Assembly: GCA_902631295.1 (NCBI GenBank)
Contig: CACOXV010000005.1
Location: 1 to 64,000, forward strand
Length of the DNA stretch: 64,000 bases
DNA from: Paracoccaceae bacterium
Lineage (GTDB): Bacteria > Pseudomonadota > Alphaproteobacteria > Rhodobacterales > Rhodobacteraceae
Reading direction: 5' to 3'
In this document: positions 26,295 to 35,997 of the stretch, in pieces
Position numbering within the stretch: the stretch's first letter is position 1
Layout of the letters: each line of letters opens with the position of its first letter
Notes under the pieces: model-generated
The model's input: the letters and a program-made list of their open reading frames with translations, nothing else
The model's database searches: none
What the model was told of the DNA's origin: nothing
Program-made: the position numbers and the translations under genes

Positions 26295-27891
26295 ATGCTT
26301 GTTGGATTAGACATACGCGATATTTTGATTATTGAACACGCGGAGATAATATTCACCAACGGATTAAATGTTTTGACAGGTGAGACTGGAGCAGGTAAAT
26401 CGATTCTCTTGGATAGTTTAGGGTTTGTTCTGGGCTGGCGCGGTAAGACTGAAATAGTGCGCCCTGGTGCTGATTTTGGAGAAGTTAGCGTTTGGTTTGA
26501 TGTCGATGTGGACCACCCAGTAAAAAAGATCCTTGATGAAAATAATATTCCTTGGGAAGAAGAGTTATTAATTCGACGAGTTATTAGTGCTGATGGGCGG
26601 AAGACAGCATGGATTAACGGACGAAGAGTTCCAAGAGAATTATTAATTCGGCTATCGCCGCTGCTAATTGAAATTCATGGTCAGCACGATGATAAGGGTT
26701 TGCTAGATCAACGGTCACATATACATCTACTCGATATGTTTGCGGCTAACAATTCCCATCGAGAGTTAGTTAAGGAAGCTTGGAAAAAGCTCAAAAAAGC
26801 GGAAAAAGAACTGCAGGATGAGCAAAAAAAATTTTCTGCCTTTGAGGCTGAAGAGTCGTTTTTGCGGTATTCATTAGATGAACTGATAAGAGTCGATCCT
26901 AAAGAAGGAGAAGAACAGGAGTTAGACGCTAAAAGACGTTGGAGTGAATGGTGCAGAAAGTTTGATTTTGGATGCAATGAGATGGATTGAAACAGCATCT
27001 GGAAAAAGTGACGGACTATTTGATGATGCTTTAGCTTCATTGTCCCGAGCATCAACTGAGTTGGGTGAAGCAATCGGTATAATAGAGGGGCTTGTAGACA
27101 CATTGGATTTTGATGCGCATGAGCTCGAAATGCTAGAGGAGCGGCTATTTGAAATCCGTGGGTTAGCAAGAAAACATAAAATTCCCTCAGATCAAATATA
27201 CAAATTTAAGGCTGAGCTTGAGGATAAAGTAGCAGAATTTTCATTTAGTGCTGAAACCCTATCCTCATTAGAGGATAAGATTAGAGTATGTGACAACGAA
27301 TATAACGTTGCTGCTTCAAAACTGAACAAATCCAGACTAATTGCTGGTGCCAAATTAGACAAATTAGTAAAAGAGGAATTACCATTTCTGAAAATGGAAA
27401 ATGCTATCTTTGAGACTAACATTACACCTGCACAAAGATCAGCTAATGGATTCGATGACGTTTCGTTTGTAGTTTCAACAAATAAGGGAACTGCAAAGGG
27501 TCGAATTGGTAAAATAGCATCGGGGGGTGAATTAAGTCGTTTTCTATTGGCACTAAAAGTATGCCTGACAAAAGATTATACCTCTGTTGCGATGATTTTT
27601 GATGAAATTGACCGTGGGATTGGTGGGGCAACTGCCGATGCGGTTGGAAGAAGACTGGTTAGACTTTCAAAAAATGCACAGGTTCTTATAGTTACGCATT
27701 CTCCGCAGGTCGCCGCTCTTGGTGATGCACATTTTCAGGTTGTCAAATCTATAACTTCCGCTAATACCCTTACAAAAGTGAACCCGCTTGATGGAGATGC
27801 AAGAATAGAGGAAATTGCTCGCATGATCTCGGGTGACAAAATAACTAATGCTGCAATTAATGCTGCGGCTACCTTATTGGAAGGGCGCTAG
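26295..27891 (+). pseudogene. recN: DNA repair protein RecN, interrupted by a frameshift
   Basis: SMC-like ATPase of double-strand-break repair. The first reading frame (26295-26990) holds the start MLVGLDIRDILIIEHAEI, Walker A GETGAGKS and the first half of the coiled coil. The second (from about 26944 to 27891, +1 frame) holds the second half of the coiled coil, the signature ASGGELSRFLLALK, Walker B IFDEIDRGIGG and IVTHSPQVAALGD. Homology passes from ELDAKRR in one frame to NGAESLILDA in the other around 26935-26944. Removing one base there would give KRRWVNGAES, the right spacing. Together they make about 530 aa, close to full length. Both halves look well conserved, so this is a recent mutation or a sequencing error. 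Confidence 0.9.
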
Positions 27892-27901
27892 ACTAGATAA
27901 A

Positions 27902-29719
27902 TTATTTAATTTCCTCGGTTGCTTGGTCTAACCAAATTTTTTCGTCTGGCTCTAAATACTCTCTGATTTTTTGCCGGCATTCTGAATGATAATCATTTAG
28001 CCAAGCAATTTCATCCGTTGACATCAAACCTTTTTCTATTAATGATTTATCAATTGGAACAAAATTAAGTGTTTCAAAAACGAACATCTCGTCAATAACT
28101 GAGTTTTCCAATTTTGGAGCTTTTGTTACGGCTAGTAGATTTTCAATTCTTATCCCAAAATGTCCCTCTTTATAGAAACCCGGTTCATTTGATATAATCA
28201 TTCCTGCTTTGAAAGGAATATTTGAAGTCCTACTTAGTCTCTGAGGACCTTCGTGAACAGAAAGAAATTGTCCAACTCCATGACCTGTGCCATGAGCAAA
28301 GTCTAGTCCCGCTGACCATAGGAATACTCGAGCAAACGCATCTAAATCACACCCTGCCATCCCTTTAGGAAACCTTAATTTAGATATTGAAATCATTCCT
28401 TTAAGAACAAGCGTAAAAGCTCTCTTTATCTCGCAGGAAACCTGGCCCAAGGCAGTAGTTCTAGTAATGTCAGTTGTCCCACTTTTATACTGCCCACCAC
28501 TATCAACTAGGATCACGTCATCATTCTTGATCGTGCGATTACTTTCATAATTTACTCGATAATGTGGCAGTGCCGCATTTGGCCCACTTGCGCATATTGT
28601 TTCAAAGCTAATATCATGAAATTCTGGATTAGCAGATCTTAACGTCTCCAATTTTATTACTAAATCAATTTCTGTTAACATTCCTAACGGTTGTGAATTT
28701 AGCCAGTGCAAAAATTTGCACATTGCGATTGCGTCAATCAAATGGGCATCTCGCGCTCTGCTTAACTCAATCTCATTTTTACAAGCTTTAGGTAATGCCG
28801 TTATGTCGCCTCTTGGATCTAAATTCGCTTTTGAGTCGAGTAGACTCCTATAAGCGGCAAACGGCAAGCTAGATTTATCTATGCAAACACTACCTGTAAG
28901 TTTTCTGAGGTGCTGAAGGAATTCATTTTCATTGTATATGTTAATACCCTGACCAAAGTGTTTTACTAAATTTTCTACTTTGGTTTTATCTACAAAAATA
29001 TCCACTTCATTATTTGAATGCAAAATTGCAAAAGCCTGGACTATCGGCAAATGTTCGACATCACCGCCCCTTATGTTTAACAACCAGGCAATTCCCTCTG
29101 GTAGTGTAATTACGGCGGCTGAATTTCCGTTTTCTTTCAATTCTTTGGATAATGTTTTTCTTTTATGAGCTTGTGTCGCACCCGCAAATTTGTCTTCATA
29201 TTGAAAAGCTTTTGCAGTTGGTGCGCTAGGTTGATCCTTCCAGATTATGTCGACAAGGTTCTGCGTCGCTTGCAAAATAATTTCAGTGTTTTCCATTGAC
29301 CGATTATACTGTTCAATTTCATCTACTGAGTGCAACCACGGGTCAAAACCTATTTTCCCATGATTAGTAACTTCCATTATCCAGTCTGTGACTTTTATTT
29401 TTGGCCAATTAATAATTTCTATTGGTGGACAAGTTTGATTTTTTGCCTGAACAGTATAGCGCCCATCTACAAAAATACCTATTCGTTGTTTAACTAAAAC
29501 GCAGATCCCTGCAGAACCTTCAAATCCTGTCAACCATCTCAAACGCTGATCTTTTTCGGCTACATACTCGCCTCTGTAAGCATCTGATCGCGGGATAAGA
29601 AAGCCATCTAGTCCTTTATTAGTAATTTCGCTTTGTAAAGCAGCTAGTCTTTCAGGACCCAATTCTGGGCTTCCAATTGAAGCGAAAGATTGAAACTTAC
29701 AAATTTTCTCTTCCTGCAT
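27902..29719 (-). CDS. Xaa-Pro aminopeptidase (M24B, aminopeptidase P)
   Basis: Removes N-terminal residues ahead of proline. The 605-aa protein is the long three-domain form: two creatinase-like N-terminal domains (EITNKGLDGFLIPRSDAYRGEY; WLTGFEGSAG) and a catalytic C-terminal domain. Metal ligands are visible in ILVDSGGQYKSGTTDITRT (two Asp), FAHGTGHGVGQFLSVHEGP (His), ISNEPGFYKEGHFGIRIEN (two Glu). The cytoplasmic enzyme is common in alphaproteobacteria. Convergent with recN, 10 bases apart, and 6 bases downstream of cobT. Confidence 0.95.
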   Translation of the reverse strand: MQEEKICKFQSFASIGSPELGPERLAALQSEITNKGLDGFLIPRSDAYRGEYVAEKDQRLRWLTGFEGSAGICVLVKQRIGIFVDGRYTVQAKNQTCPPIEIINWPKIKVTDWIMEVTNHGKIGFDPWLHSVDEIEQYNRSMENTEIILQATQNLVDIIWKDQPSAPTAKAFQYEDKFAGATQAHKRKTLSKELKENGNSAAVITLPEGIAWLLNIRGGDVEHLPIVQAFAILHSNNEVDIFVDKTKVENLVKHFGQGINIYNENEFLQHLRKLTGSVCIDKSSLPFAAYRSLLDSKANLDPRGDITALPKACKNEIELSRARDAHLIDAIAMCKFLHWLNSQPLGMLTEIDLVIKLETLRSANPEFHDISFETICASGPNAALPHYRVNYESNRTIKNDDVILVDSGGQYKSGTTDITRTTALGQVSCEIKRAFTLVLKGMISISKLRFPKGMAGCDLDAFARVFLWSAGLDFAHGTGHGVGQFLSVHEGPQRLSRTSNIPFKAGMIISNEPGFYKEGHFGIRIENLLAVTKAPKLENSVIDEMFVFETLNFVPIDKSLIEKGLMSTDEIAWLNDYHSECRQKIREYLEPDEKIWLDQATEEIK

Positions 29720-29725
29720 AGAGTG

Positions 29726-31597
29726 TTAGCCTCTTTTTAGTTGATTAACTCTAGCTCTGGCTTTGGGGTCACTATCAAATAGGGCAGCGAGCTGCTCAGT
29801 CATTGCCCCGGCTAGTTGCTCAACATCTGTTATAGTAACCGCACGATCGTAATAACGTGTCACGTCATGACCAATACCAATCGCTAGAAGTTCAACGTTT
29901 TTAATTTTTTCTACCATCGATATAACATCTCGTAAGTGTTTCTCGAGATAATTTGCTGGGTTTACTGATAAGGTACTATCGTCTACCGGAGCTCCATCGG
30001 AAATTACCATTAAAATCTTTCTAGCTTCCGGGCGAGCTGTCATGCGTCTGTGCGCCCATTCTAAAGCCTCCCCGTCAATATTTTCCTTAAGCAAGCCTTC
30101 CTTCATCATCAAGCCAAGATTCGCACGTGCGCGGCGCCAAGGGGCATCAGCTCCTTTATAAATAATATGACGTAAATCATTTAAACGGCCAGGCTGTTGT
30201 GGGCGATCCTGATTTAACCAGGATTCGCGAGACTGACCGCCTTTCCAAGCACGCGTTGTAAATCCTAAAATCTCAACTTTAACATTACAACGCTCCAAAG
30301 TACGTGCTAATACGTCTGCGCAAATAGCCGCGATCGATATCGGTCTGCCACGCATTGAGCCAGAGTTATCCAAAAGTAATGTCACCACCGTATCCCTAAA
30401 TTCAGTATCCTTTTCTATTTTAAAACTAAGAGAGGTCGTTGGATTAGTTATAACTCTAGCGAGCCTGCCAGCATCAAGAATTCCTTCCTCAAGGTCAAAT
30501 AACCAGCTACGATTTTGCTGAGCTTGCAGTCTCCTTTGCAACTTGTTTGCAAGCCTACTGACGGCTCCTTTAAGTGGTTCAAGTTGTTGATCTAAATATG
30601 CTCGTAATCGTTCTAACTCAATTTGTTCAGCAAGGTCTTCAGCTTTAATCTCTTCGTCAAAATTTATCTCAAAAACTTTATAATTTGGATCTGCATCAGA
30701 GATAGGTTGCGGCGGTGGTGGCTCCAGGGGTGCTTCTCCATCAGGCAACTCTTGGTTTTCAAGGTCTTCATCTGCACTGTCTTCACTACTCACTTGTGCC
30801 TGTGCTGAATCCTGTTGCTCTTCTTGGCTCTGTTGATCGTCTGCATCTAAATTATCGTCATTATCCTCATCTGTACCTGAACTTTCTGGATCATTAGATT
30901 GGTCATTATCCTCATCTTCGTTCTCCTGATTGTTATCGTCCTCGGCCTCAGGATCGTCACCTAATTGATCTCCATAACCCAAGTCAGTAATTATTTGACG
31001 AGAAAACTTTGCAAAATTTTCCTGATTATCTAGATTATTAGTTAGATTTTCTAAAGTAGCTCCAGCCTGGTCTAAAATAAAATCTCGCCACAAATCTAAA
31101 ACGTTCTCCGCTGATGGGGGAAGATCCTTGCGGGTAGTTAAAGATCGAATTAAGTAACCTGCGGCATCCGAAAGTGGGGCATCTGCTCGATCCGTCAGCT
31201 TGTCGAAACCTTTACGTTTTGCTTCAACATCAATTTTTGCATTAATATTTCCGGTTGTGCCTGGCATATCCTTTGCGCCGACGGCTTCACATCTGGCAGT
31301 TTCCATCGCTTCAAATAACTCTCTTGCAATTGGGCCGTCAGGGGCAAATCGTGAATGCAATTCAGAGTCATGATATTTGTGATGCATGGCGAGAGCGTCA
31401 GCTGTGCCTCGAGCTAGGAGCACCTCGTCTTTGGTCATGCGCCTACTGACTTGCGGAAGTCTGATATTATCACCAGAGAGTCCCGATGGATCAATTGAGT
31501 AGTTAATAGAAAGCTCTGGGTTATCAGCCAAAACCTTCGTCGCCTCAGCTAAGGCCTTTTTGAATGGATCAGCGGGATTATCTGATTTTGAAACCAT
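29726..31597 (-). CDS. cobT: aerobic cobaltochelatase subunit CobT
   Basis: With CobS and CobN, inserts cobalt into hydrogenobyrinate a,c-diamide in aerobic cobalamin synthesis. The 623-aa protein has an N-terminal CobT domain, a very acidic low-complexity linker (residues ~205-305, rich in Asp, Glu, Asn and Gln), and a C-terminal von Willebrand A domain with MIDAS motif [10 protein letters not shown] near residue 410. It is encoded 85 bases after cobS. CobN is not in the window. Confidence 0.95.
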   Translation of the reverse strand: MVSKSDNPADPFKKALAEATKVLADNPELSINYSIDPSGLSGDNIRLPQVSRRMTKDEVLLARGTADALAMHHKYHDSELHSRFAPDGPIARELFEAMETARCEAVGAKDMPGTTGNINAKIDVEAKRKGFDKLTDRADAPLSDAAGYLIRSLTTRKDLPPSAENVLDLWRDFILDQAGATLENLTNNLDNQENFAKFSRQIITDLGYGDQLGDDPEAEDDNNQENEDEDNDQSNDPESSGTDEDNDDNLDADDQQSQEEQQDSAQAQVSSEDSADEDLENQELPDGEAPLEPPPPQPISDADPNYKVFEINFDEEIKAEDLAEQIELERLRAYLDQQLEPLKGAVSRLANKLQRRLQAQQNRSWLFDLEEGILDAGRLARVITNPTTSLSFKIEKDTEFRDTVVTLLLDNSGSMRGRPISIAAICADVLARTLERCNVKVEILGFTTRAWKGGQSRESWLNQDRPQQPGRLNDLRHIIYKGADAPWRRARANLGLMMKEGLLKENIDGEALEWAHRRMTARPEARKILMVISDGAPVDDSTLSVNPANYLEKHLRDVISMVEKIKNVELLAIGIGHDVTRYYDRAVTITDVEQLAGAMTEQLAALFDSDPKARARVNQLKRG

Positions 31598-31682
31598 ATT
31601 AAACTCGAGAAAGGTTTAGGCTTTGCCGGTCAACTAATTCACGTCTAGATGGTAACTAAGTGTGGACAGTAGTTAACTTCAT

Positions 31683-32669
31683 CTATTCCACACTGACACT
31701 TGCCGCACTTTCTGGCAACTCCTCATCAAAACAACGTTGAAAAAATTCAGCAACTATTTGTCGCTCAAGCTCATCACATTTATTTAAAAAGGTTAGACGA
31801 AAGGCATACCCGACATCGTTGAAAATTTCCGTATTACTTGCCCAATTTATTACAGTTCTAGGGCTCATAACGGTGGATAAATCTCCATTCATAAATGCGG
31901 TTCTAGTAAGATCAGCTACTGTAACCATCTGTTTAATTATTCTTTTGCCATCTTCTGTGTTGTAGTTTGGTGATTTTGACAGAACTATCGCGCTTTCTAC
32001 ATCCATAGCCAAATAATTTAAAGTTGCTACTAAAGACCAGCGGTCCATCTGAGCTTGATTAATTTGCTGAGTTCCATGGTAAAGGCCAGTGGTGTCACCT
32101 AAACCTACGGTGTTTGAAGTAGCAAAAAGTCTAAAATTACTGTGCGGGGTTATTATCTCGTTTTGGTCTAAAAGCGTTAATTTTCCGTCATGTTCAAGCA
32201 CACGCTGAATTACGAACATGACGTCTGCTCGACCGGCATCATATTCATCGAAAACAATTGCAACTGGATTTCTTAGAGCCCATGGTAGAATTCCTTCATG
32301 AAATTCAGTGACTTGTTTCCCATCCTTAAGCTTAATAGCATCCTTGCCGATAAGATCTATCCTGCTTATATGGCTGTCCAGATTTACTCTTACTGCTGGC
32401 CAATTTAATCTTGCTGCAACCTGCTCGATGTGCGTTGATTTACCAGTCCCGTGATAACCCTGGATCATAACCCGTCGATTGTGAGTAAATCCTGCCAAAA
32501 TAGCTAACGTTGTATCGGGATCAAATTTGTAGGTTTCATCAACCTCAGGAACTCGAGCAGCGCGTTCTGAGAAGCCTTTTACAATCATATCTGTATCAAT
32601 ACCAAACACTTTCCTGACGGAAATGTCTTCGGTAGGGTTACTTTCCATGATTTTAGAGCCATCGGCCAT
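31683..32669 (-). CDS. cobS: aerobic cobaltochelatase subunit CobS
   Basis: MoxR-type AAA+ ATPase that drives cobalt insertion together with CobT. 328 aa: the CobS N-terminal segment [18 protein letters not shown], Walker [14 protein letters not shown] near residue 72, Walker [11 protein letters not shown] near 140, and sensor region [21 protein letters not shown]. Diverges from msrB across 195 bases. Confidence 0.96.
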   Translation of the reverse strand: MADGSKIMESNPTEDISVRKVFGIDTDMIVKGFSERAARVPEVDETYKFDPDTTLAILAGFTHNRRVMIQGYHGTGKSTHIEQVAARLNWPAVRVNLDSHISRIDLIGKDAIKLKDGKQVTEFHEGILPWALRNPVAIVFDEYDAGRADVMFVIQRVLEHDGKLTLLDQNEIITPHSNFRLFATSNTVGLGDTTGLYHGTQQINQAQMDRWSLVATLNYLAMDVESAIVLSKSPNYNTEDGKRIIKQMVTVADLTRTAFMNGDLSTVMSPRTVINWASNTEIFNDVGYAFRLTFLNKCDELERQIVAEFFQRCFDEELPESAASVSVE

Positions 32670-32864
32670 AATTTTTTCCTCATATTAGGCGTATGAATTT
32701 AACTCGTGCACTAATAATTGCGGCGGTTCAAGAGTGCGACAGTAAATTTTTCGAAATTTTAACGAAACAATATCCTCTTTCAAATAGTAACTCAACGCTC
32801 AGAGTTGAAATCTCCCATTAATGAACCAGATATACTCACTGATAGTTATGGCAAGTGATTACTG

Positions 32865-33338
32865 ATGAATAGACGAATGTTATTTAAATTAGGTATAGCT
32901 GGTTTGGTTGTACGGTCACAGCCAATCGCGGCGAAAGAAGACGCTTCGGAATTTCCGTTTCAGTTAAGTAAAAGTGAGTGGCAAGCCAGACTTACGCCGT
33001 TTGAATTTGCTGTAATGAGGGAAGAAGCGACGGAGCGAGCGTTTACATCTCCGTTAAACTCTAACTATGAAAATGGTACGTATCACTGTAAAGGCTGTAA
33101 TCAAGAACTCTATCTTTCAATGCATAAATTCGACTCAGGCACTGGATGGCCAAGTTTTTGGAAAGAAATCTATGGTGCAATTGGCACAAGAAAAGATAGA
33201 AAATTTTTTATGATACGAACAGAGTGCCATTGTAGCAATTGTGGGTCACATTTGGGCCACATATTCGATGACGGGCCTCAGCCAACTGGTAAAAGACATT
33301 GTATCAATGGTATTAGCTTGGTCTTCTACAAAGCTTAG
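32865..33338 (+). CDS. msrB: peptide-methionine (R)-S-oxide reductase, probably exported
   Basis: Reduces methionine-R-sulfoxide in proteins. Zn ligands YHCKGC and CHCSNCGSHLGH, substrate-site GTGWPSFW, and catalytic Cys146 in RHCINGISLVF identify MsrB. The N-terminus MNRRMLFKLGIAGLVV carries twin arginines and a hydrophobic stretch, then polar residues: a plausible Tat-type signal, so the enzyme probably works in the periplasm. Length of 157 aa includes this leader. Convergent with the J-domain gene, 7 bases apart. Confidence 0.93.
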   Translation: MNRRMLFKLGIAGLVVRSQPIAAKEDASEFPFQLSKSEWQARLTPFEFAVMREEATERAFTSPLNSNYENGTYHCKGCNQELYLSMHKFDSGTGWPSFWKEIYGAIGTRKDRKFFMIRTECHCSNCGSHLGHIFDDGPQPTGKRHCINGISLVFYKA

Positions 33339-33345
33339 CCTTTGA

Positions 33346-33981
33346 CTATTTGAAATTTCTACTGTCCTTGATTTGATCCCATGCCCACATAACCTGCTGG
33401 AGCTGCTCTTCTTGACTTCTATCCCCACCATTCATATCGGGGTGAAGAATTTTTATTAACGCCTTATAAGCTCTACGAATTTCGGACTTCGCCCAGGTAT
33501 CCTTTGCTTCAAGTATCTCTATGGCTTTTCTTTCGGTCGCTGGTAAGCGTCTGGTGTGTCCAGCACTGGTTCCTGCCCGACCAGGATTTTTTGTAGCATT
33601 TTCACCTAAAACTTGGTGTGGATCTTCTATTCCAAGCCTAGCCCAAGCTCGAGACTCAGGGTCTCTCCAAGATTTGGTTTCTCTTTCCCAAACTTTATCT
33701 TTTGACATTTGTGCATTAAGTTCAGCCTCTGTTTGGTTCTGAAAAAAGTTCCACTTCTGGTTGTACTCGCGAACGTGATCTTTGCAGAACCAATAAAAAT
33801 CGTCTAAGACGTCTGGTGCTTTTGGTGCGCGAAATTTTCCAGCATTTTCGCAACCCTCGTGGTCACAAAGCCTCCTAGAAGTCTCACTTTCACCTGACAT
33901 CCCACGCCTGGTGCGCGGTTTATTCTTCTTTGCCGAAGAAACAGATATATCAAATCCAAATGGATCCGGTTTTTCGGTCAT
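33346..33981 (-). CDS. DnaJ-like J-domain protein
   Basis: About 211 aa with a C-terminal J domain: AILEAKDTWAKSEIRRAYKALIKILHPDMNGG, with the HPD tripeptide that stimulates Hsp70 ATPase. The N-terminal part has CDHEGCENAGKFRAPKAP, a Cys-containing motif that could bind metal, followed by a Trp-rich segment (FYWFCKDHVREYNQKWNFF). The layout recurs in alphaproteobacteria next to cobS/cobT and bolA. The track start is a GTG at 33990; the ATG at 33981 is chosen because AAAAGG sits about 9 bases before it. Confidence 0.88.
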   Translation of the reverse strand: MTEKPDPFGFDISVSSAKKNKPRTRRGMSGESETSRRLCDHEGCENAGKFRAPKAPDVLDDFYWFCKDHVREYNQKWNFFQNQTEAELNAQMSKDKVWERETKSWRDPESRAWARLGIEDPHQVLGENATKNPGRAGTSAGHTRRLPATERKAIEILEAKDTWAKSEIRRAYKALIKILHPDMNGGDRSQEEQLQQVMWAWDQIKDSRNFK

Positions 33982-34048
33982 TAATTCCACCTTTTCGACT
34001 CAAGCAGTAAATCATACATTAATTAAAAGTAAATTGAAGAGGTAATTA

Positions 34049-34315
34049 TTGAAAATGACTAAAACGGATAGAATAAATCTAGCGTTAAAGACTTCATTCA
34101 AAGACTCACAAATATCTGTTATTGACGACAGCGAAAGTCATCGTGGTCATACAGGCTTTTCAGAAGGCGGTGAGAGCCATTTTCAAATAAAAATTGTTTG
34201 GCAAGGTTTTGAGGGTATGTCCCTAATTGCCAGACACCGGGCTGTACACGAAGCGCTGGGCAAAGACTTATTAAATAACATTCATGCAATCGCCCTCGAT
34301 TTGAAGTCTATCTAA
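34049..34315 (+). CDS. BolA family protein
   Basis: 88-aa BolA-like protein, a partner of monothiol glutaredoxins in iron-sulfur cluster handling. Family signature: ISVIDDSESHRGHTG...ESHFQIKIVWQGFEGMSLIARHRAVHEALGKDLLNNIHAIALDL, containing the conserved His residues. TTG at 34049 is 6 bases after GAAGAGG; the ATG at 34055 is 12 bases away, so the TTG is slightly favoured. Diverges from the J-domain gene. Confidence 0.92.
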   Translation: MKMTKTDRINLALKTSFKDSQISVIDDSESHRGHTGFSEGGESHFQIKIVWQGFEGMSLIARHRAVHEALGKDLLNNIHAIALDLKSI

Positions 34316-34371
34316 TTTTGCAAAAACGTTATAAAAAATTTATTTAAAAAATGAACAAAGGATCCCTCGAT

Positions 34372-35883
34372 CTAGGAATTCAGCTTAGCTGAGACAAACT
34401 CATTGACTTTTTTTGGATTTGCTTTGCCACCAGTCGCTTTCATTACCTGACCAACGAACCACCCAACTAACTTTGGATTAACCTTCGCTTTTTCAACCTG
34501 ATCAGGATTCGCCGCTATTATTTCTATAACTGCTTTTTCGATTGCACCTGTGTCAGTGACCTGCTTCATTCCCCGCTCGTTTACTATCTCGGACGGTTGC
34601 CCTCCTTCGATATAAACAATTTCGAATAATTCCTTTGCTATTTTCCCATTAATTTCACCATCTTTAATCAGATCAATTATTTCCCCAAGTTGTGCTGGAC
34701 TTACAGGCGACCTGGTTATATCTAAATCATCTTTTTTTAATCGACCAAATAGCTCGTTTATAACCCAATTCGCCGCTATCTTACCATCTCGACCAGTAGC
34801 AACTGTTTCAAAATAGTTCGCTGCTTCTACTTCTGCTGTTAGGACACTGGCGTCGTATTCGCTTAATCCAAAAGATGAAATGAACCGAGCTTTTTTATCA
34901 TCAGGAAGTTCCGGTAGGGATGAAGCAATTTCGTCGACCCAGTTTTGTTCTAATTCTAATGGTAGTAAGTCTGGGTCTGGAAAATAACGATAATCATGGG
35001 CTTCTTCTTTTGATCGCATTGACCGAGTTTCGCTTTTTTCAGGATCATAAAGTCGTGTCTCCTGATCTATTTCCCCACCACTTTCCAAAATCTTAATTTG
35101 TCGTTTTGCTTCAACCTCGATGGCTTGTTGTATGAATCGCATTGAATTCATATTTTTTATTTCACAACGAGTGCCCAAAACGCTGAAGTCACCGGTTTCC
35201 ATAAATTTCTCAAAAATACCGGCGCGGCATACAGAGACATTTACGTCTGCGCGTAAATTTCCATTTTGCATATTACCATCACAGGTGCCAAGATAACGCA
35301 TTATTTGTCTTAGTTTACCAACATACGCAGCCGCTTCTTCTGGGCCGCGAATGTCTGGTCTGCTAACTATTTCCATTAGGCAAACCCCGGTTCGATTAAG
35401 ATCTACAAAAGACATATCGGGATCCATATCATGGATCGATTTCCCTGCATCCTGCTCCATGTGAATGCGCTCAATCCTAACTCTTCTTGCAACCCCTGGC
35501 TCCATATTTACTAGAACTTCACCTTCACCAACTATTGGATGGTATAATTGACTAATTTGATAACCCTGCGGGAGGTCTGGGTAAAAATAGTTTTTACGAT
35601 CAAAGGCGCTCCAGAGATTTATTTTTGCCCTCAATCCTAGGCCCGTTCTAACAGCTTGTTCGACACAGTATTCGTTGATTACTGGTAGCATGCCCGGCAT
35701 AGCAGCATCTACAAATGAGACATTTGAGTTAGGTTCATTACCAAACTGGGTTGATGCACCTGAAAATAATTTTGACTGTGACGAAACTTGCGCATGCACT
35801 TCCATGCCGATAACTAATTCCCAATCATGCTTTGAGCCGGGTATTATGGTTGGTGTTGGAGTTGTATAGTTTGTGTCTAGCAT
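34372..35883 (-). CDS. gatB: Asp-tRNA(Asn)/Glu-tRNA(Gln) amidotransferase subunit B
   Basis: Subunit of GatCAB, which converts misacylated Glu-tRNA-Gln or Asp-tRNA-Asn to the cognate amide form. GatB landmarks: [52 protein letters not shown], and [17 protein letters not shown] with the kinase-site residues. [26 protein letters not shown] and a C-terminal YqeY-like tail ([23 protein letters not shown]) follow. 503 aa, full length. Confidence 0.97.
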   Translation of the reverse strand: MLDTNYTTPTPTIIPGSKHDWELVIGMEVHAQVSSQSKLFSGASTQFGNEPNSNVSFVDAAMPGMLPVINEYCVEQAVRTGLGLRAKINLWSAFDRKNYFYPDLPQGYQISQLYHPIVGEGEVLVNMEPGVARRVRIERIHMEQDAGKSIHDMDPDMSFVDLNRTGVCLMEIVSRPDIRGPEEAAAYVGKLRQIMRYLGTCDGNMQNGNLRADVNVSVCRAGIFEKFMETGDFSVLGTRCEIKNMNSMRFIQQAIEVEAKRQIKILESGGEIDQETRLYDPEKSETRSMRSKEEAHDYRYFPDPDLLPLELEQNWVDEIASSLPELPDDKKARFISSFGLSEYDASVLTAEVEAANYFETVATGRDGKIAANWVINELFGRLKKDDLDITRSPVSPAQLGEIIDLIKDGEINGKIAKELFEIVYIEGGQPSEIVNERGMKQVTDTGAIEKAVIEIIAANPDQVEKAKVNPKLVGWFVGQVMKATGGKANPKKVNEFVSAKLNS

Positions 35884-35997
35884 CTATTTTTTCCAATCTA
35901 ACTTAGAGGCTAATTACCTAACATTTAGAAATCTTTCAATCCAGATTAACTGCTATTTTTTTGTAGTGAGCATCTGTGTTTTTTTTAATTCCACTTC

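Noticed and set aside
30660-31000. Low-complexity acidic stretch as a repeat or assembly artefact
   Set aside because: An acidic linker is normal in CobT, and the frame continues into a good VWA domain.
32693-32821. 42-codon ORF (MNLTRALIIAAVQECDSK...) on + between cobS and msrB
   Set aside because: No ribosome-binding site is evident, no recognisable family, and it fills the divergent promoter region; not enough to call a gene.
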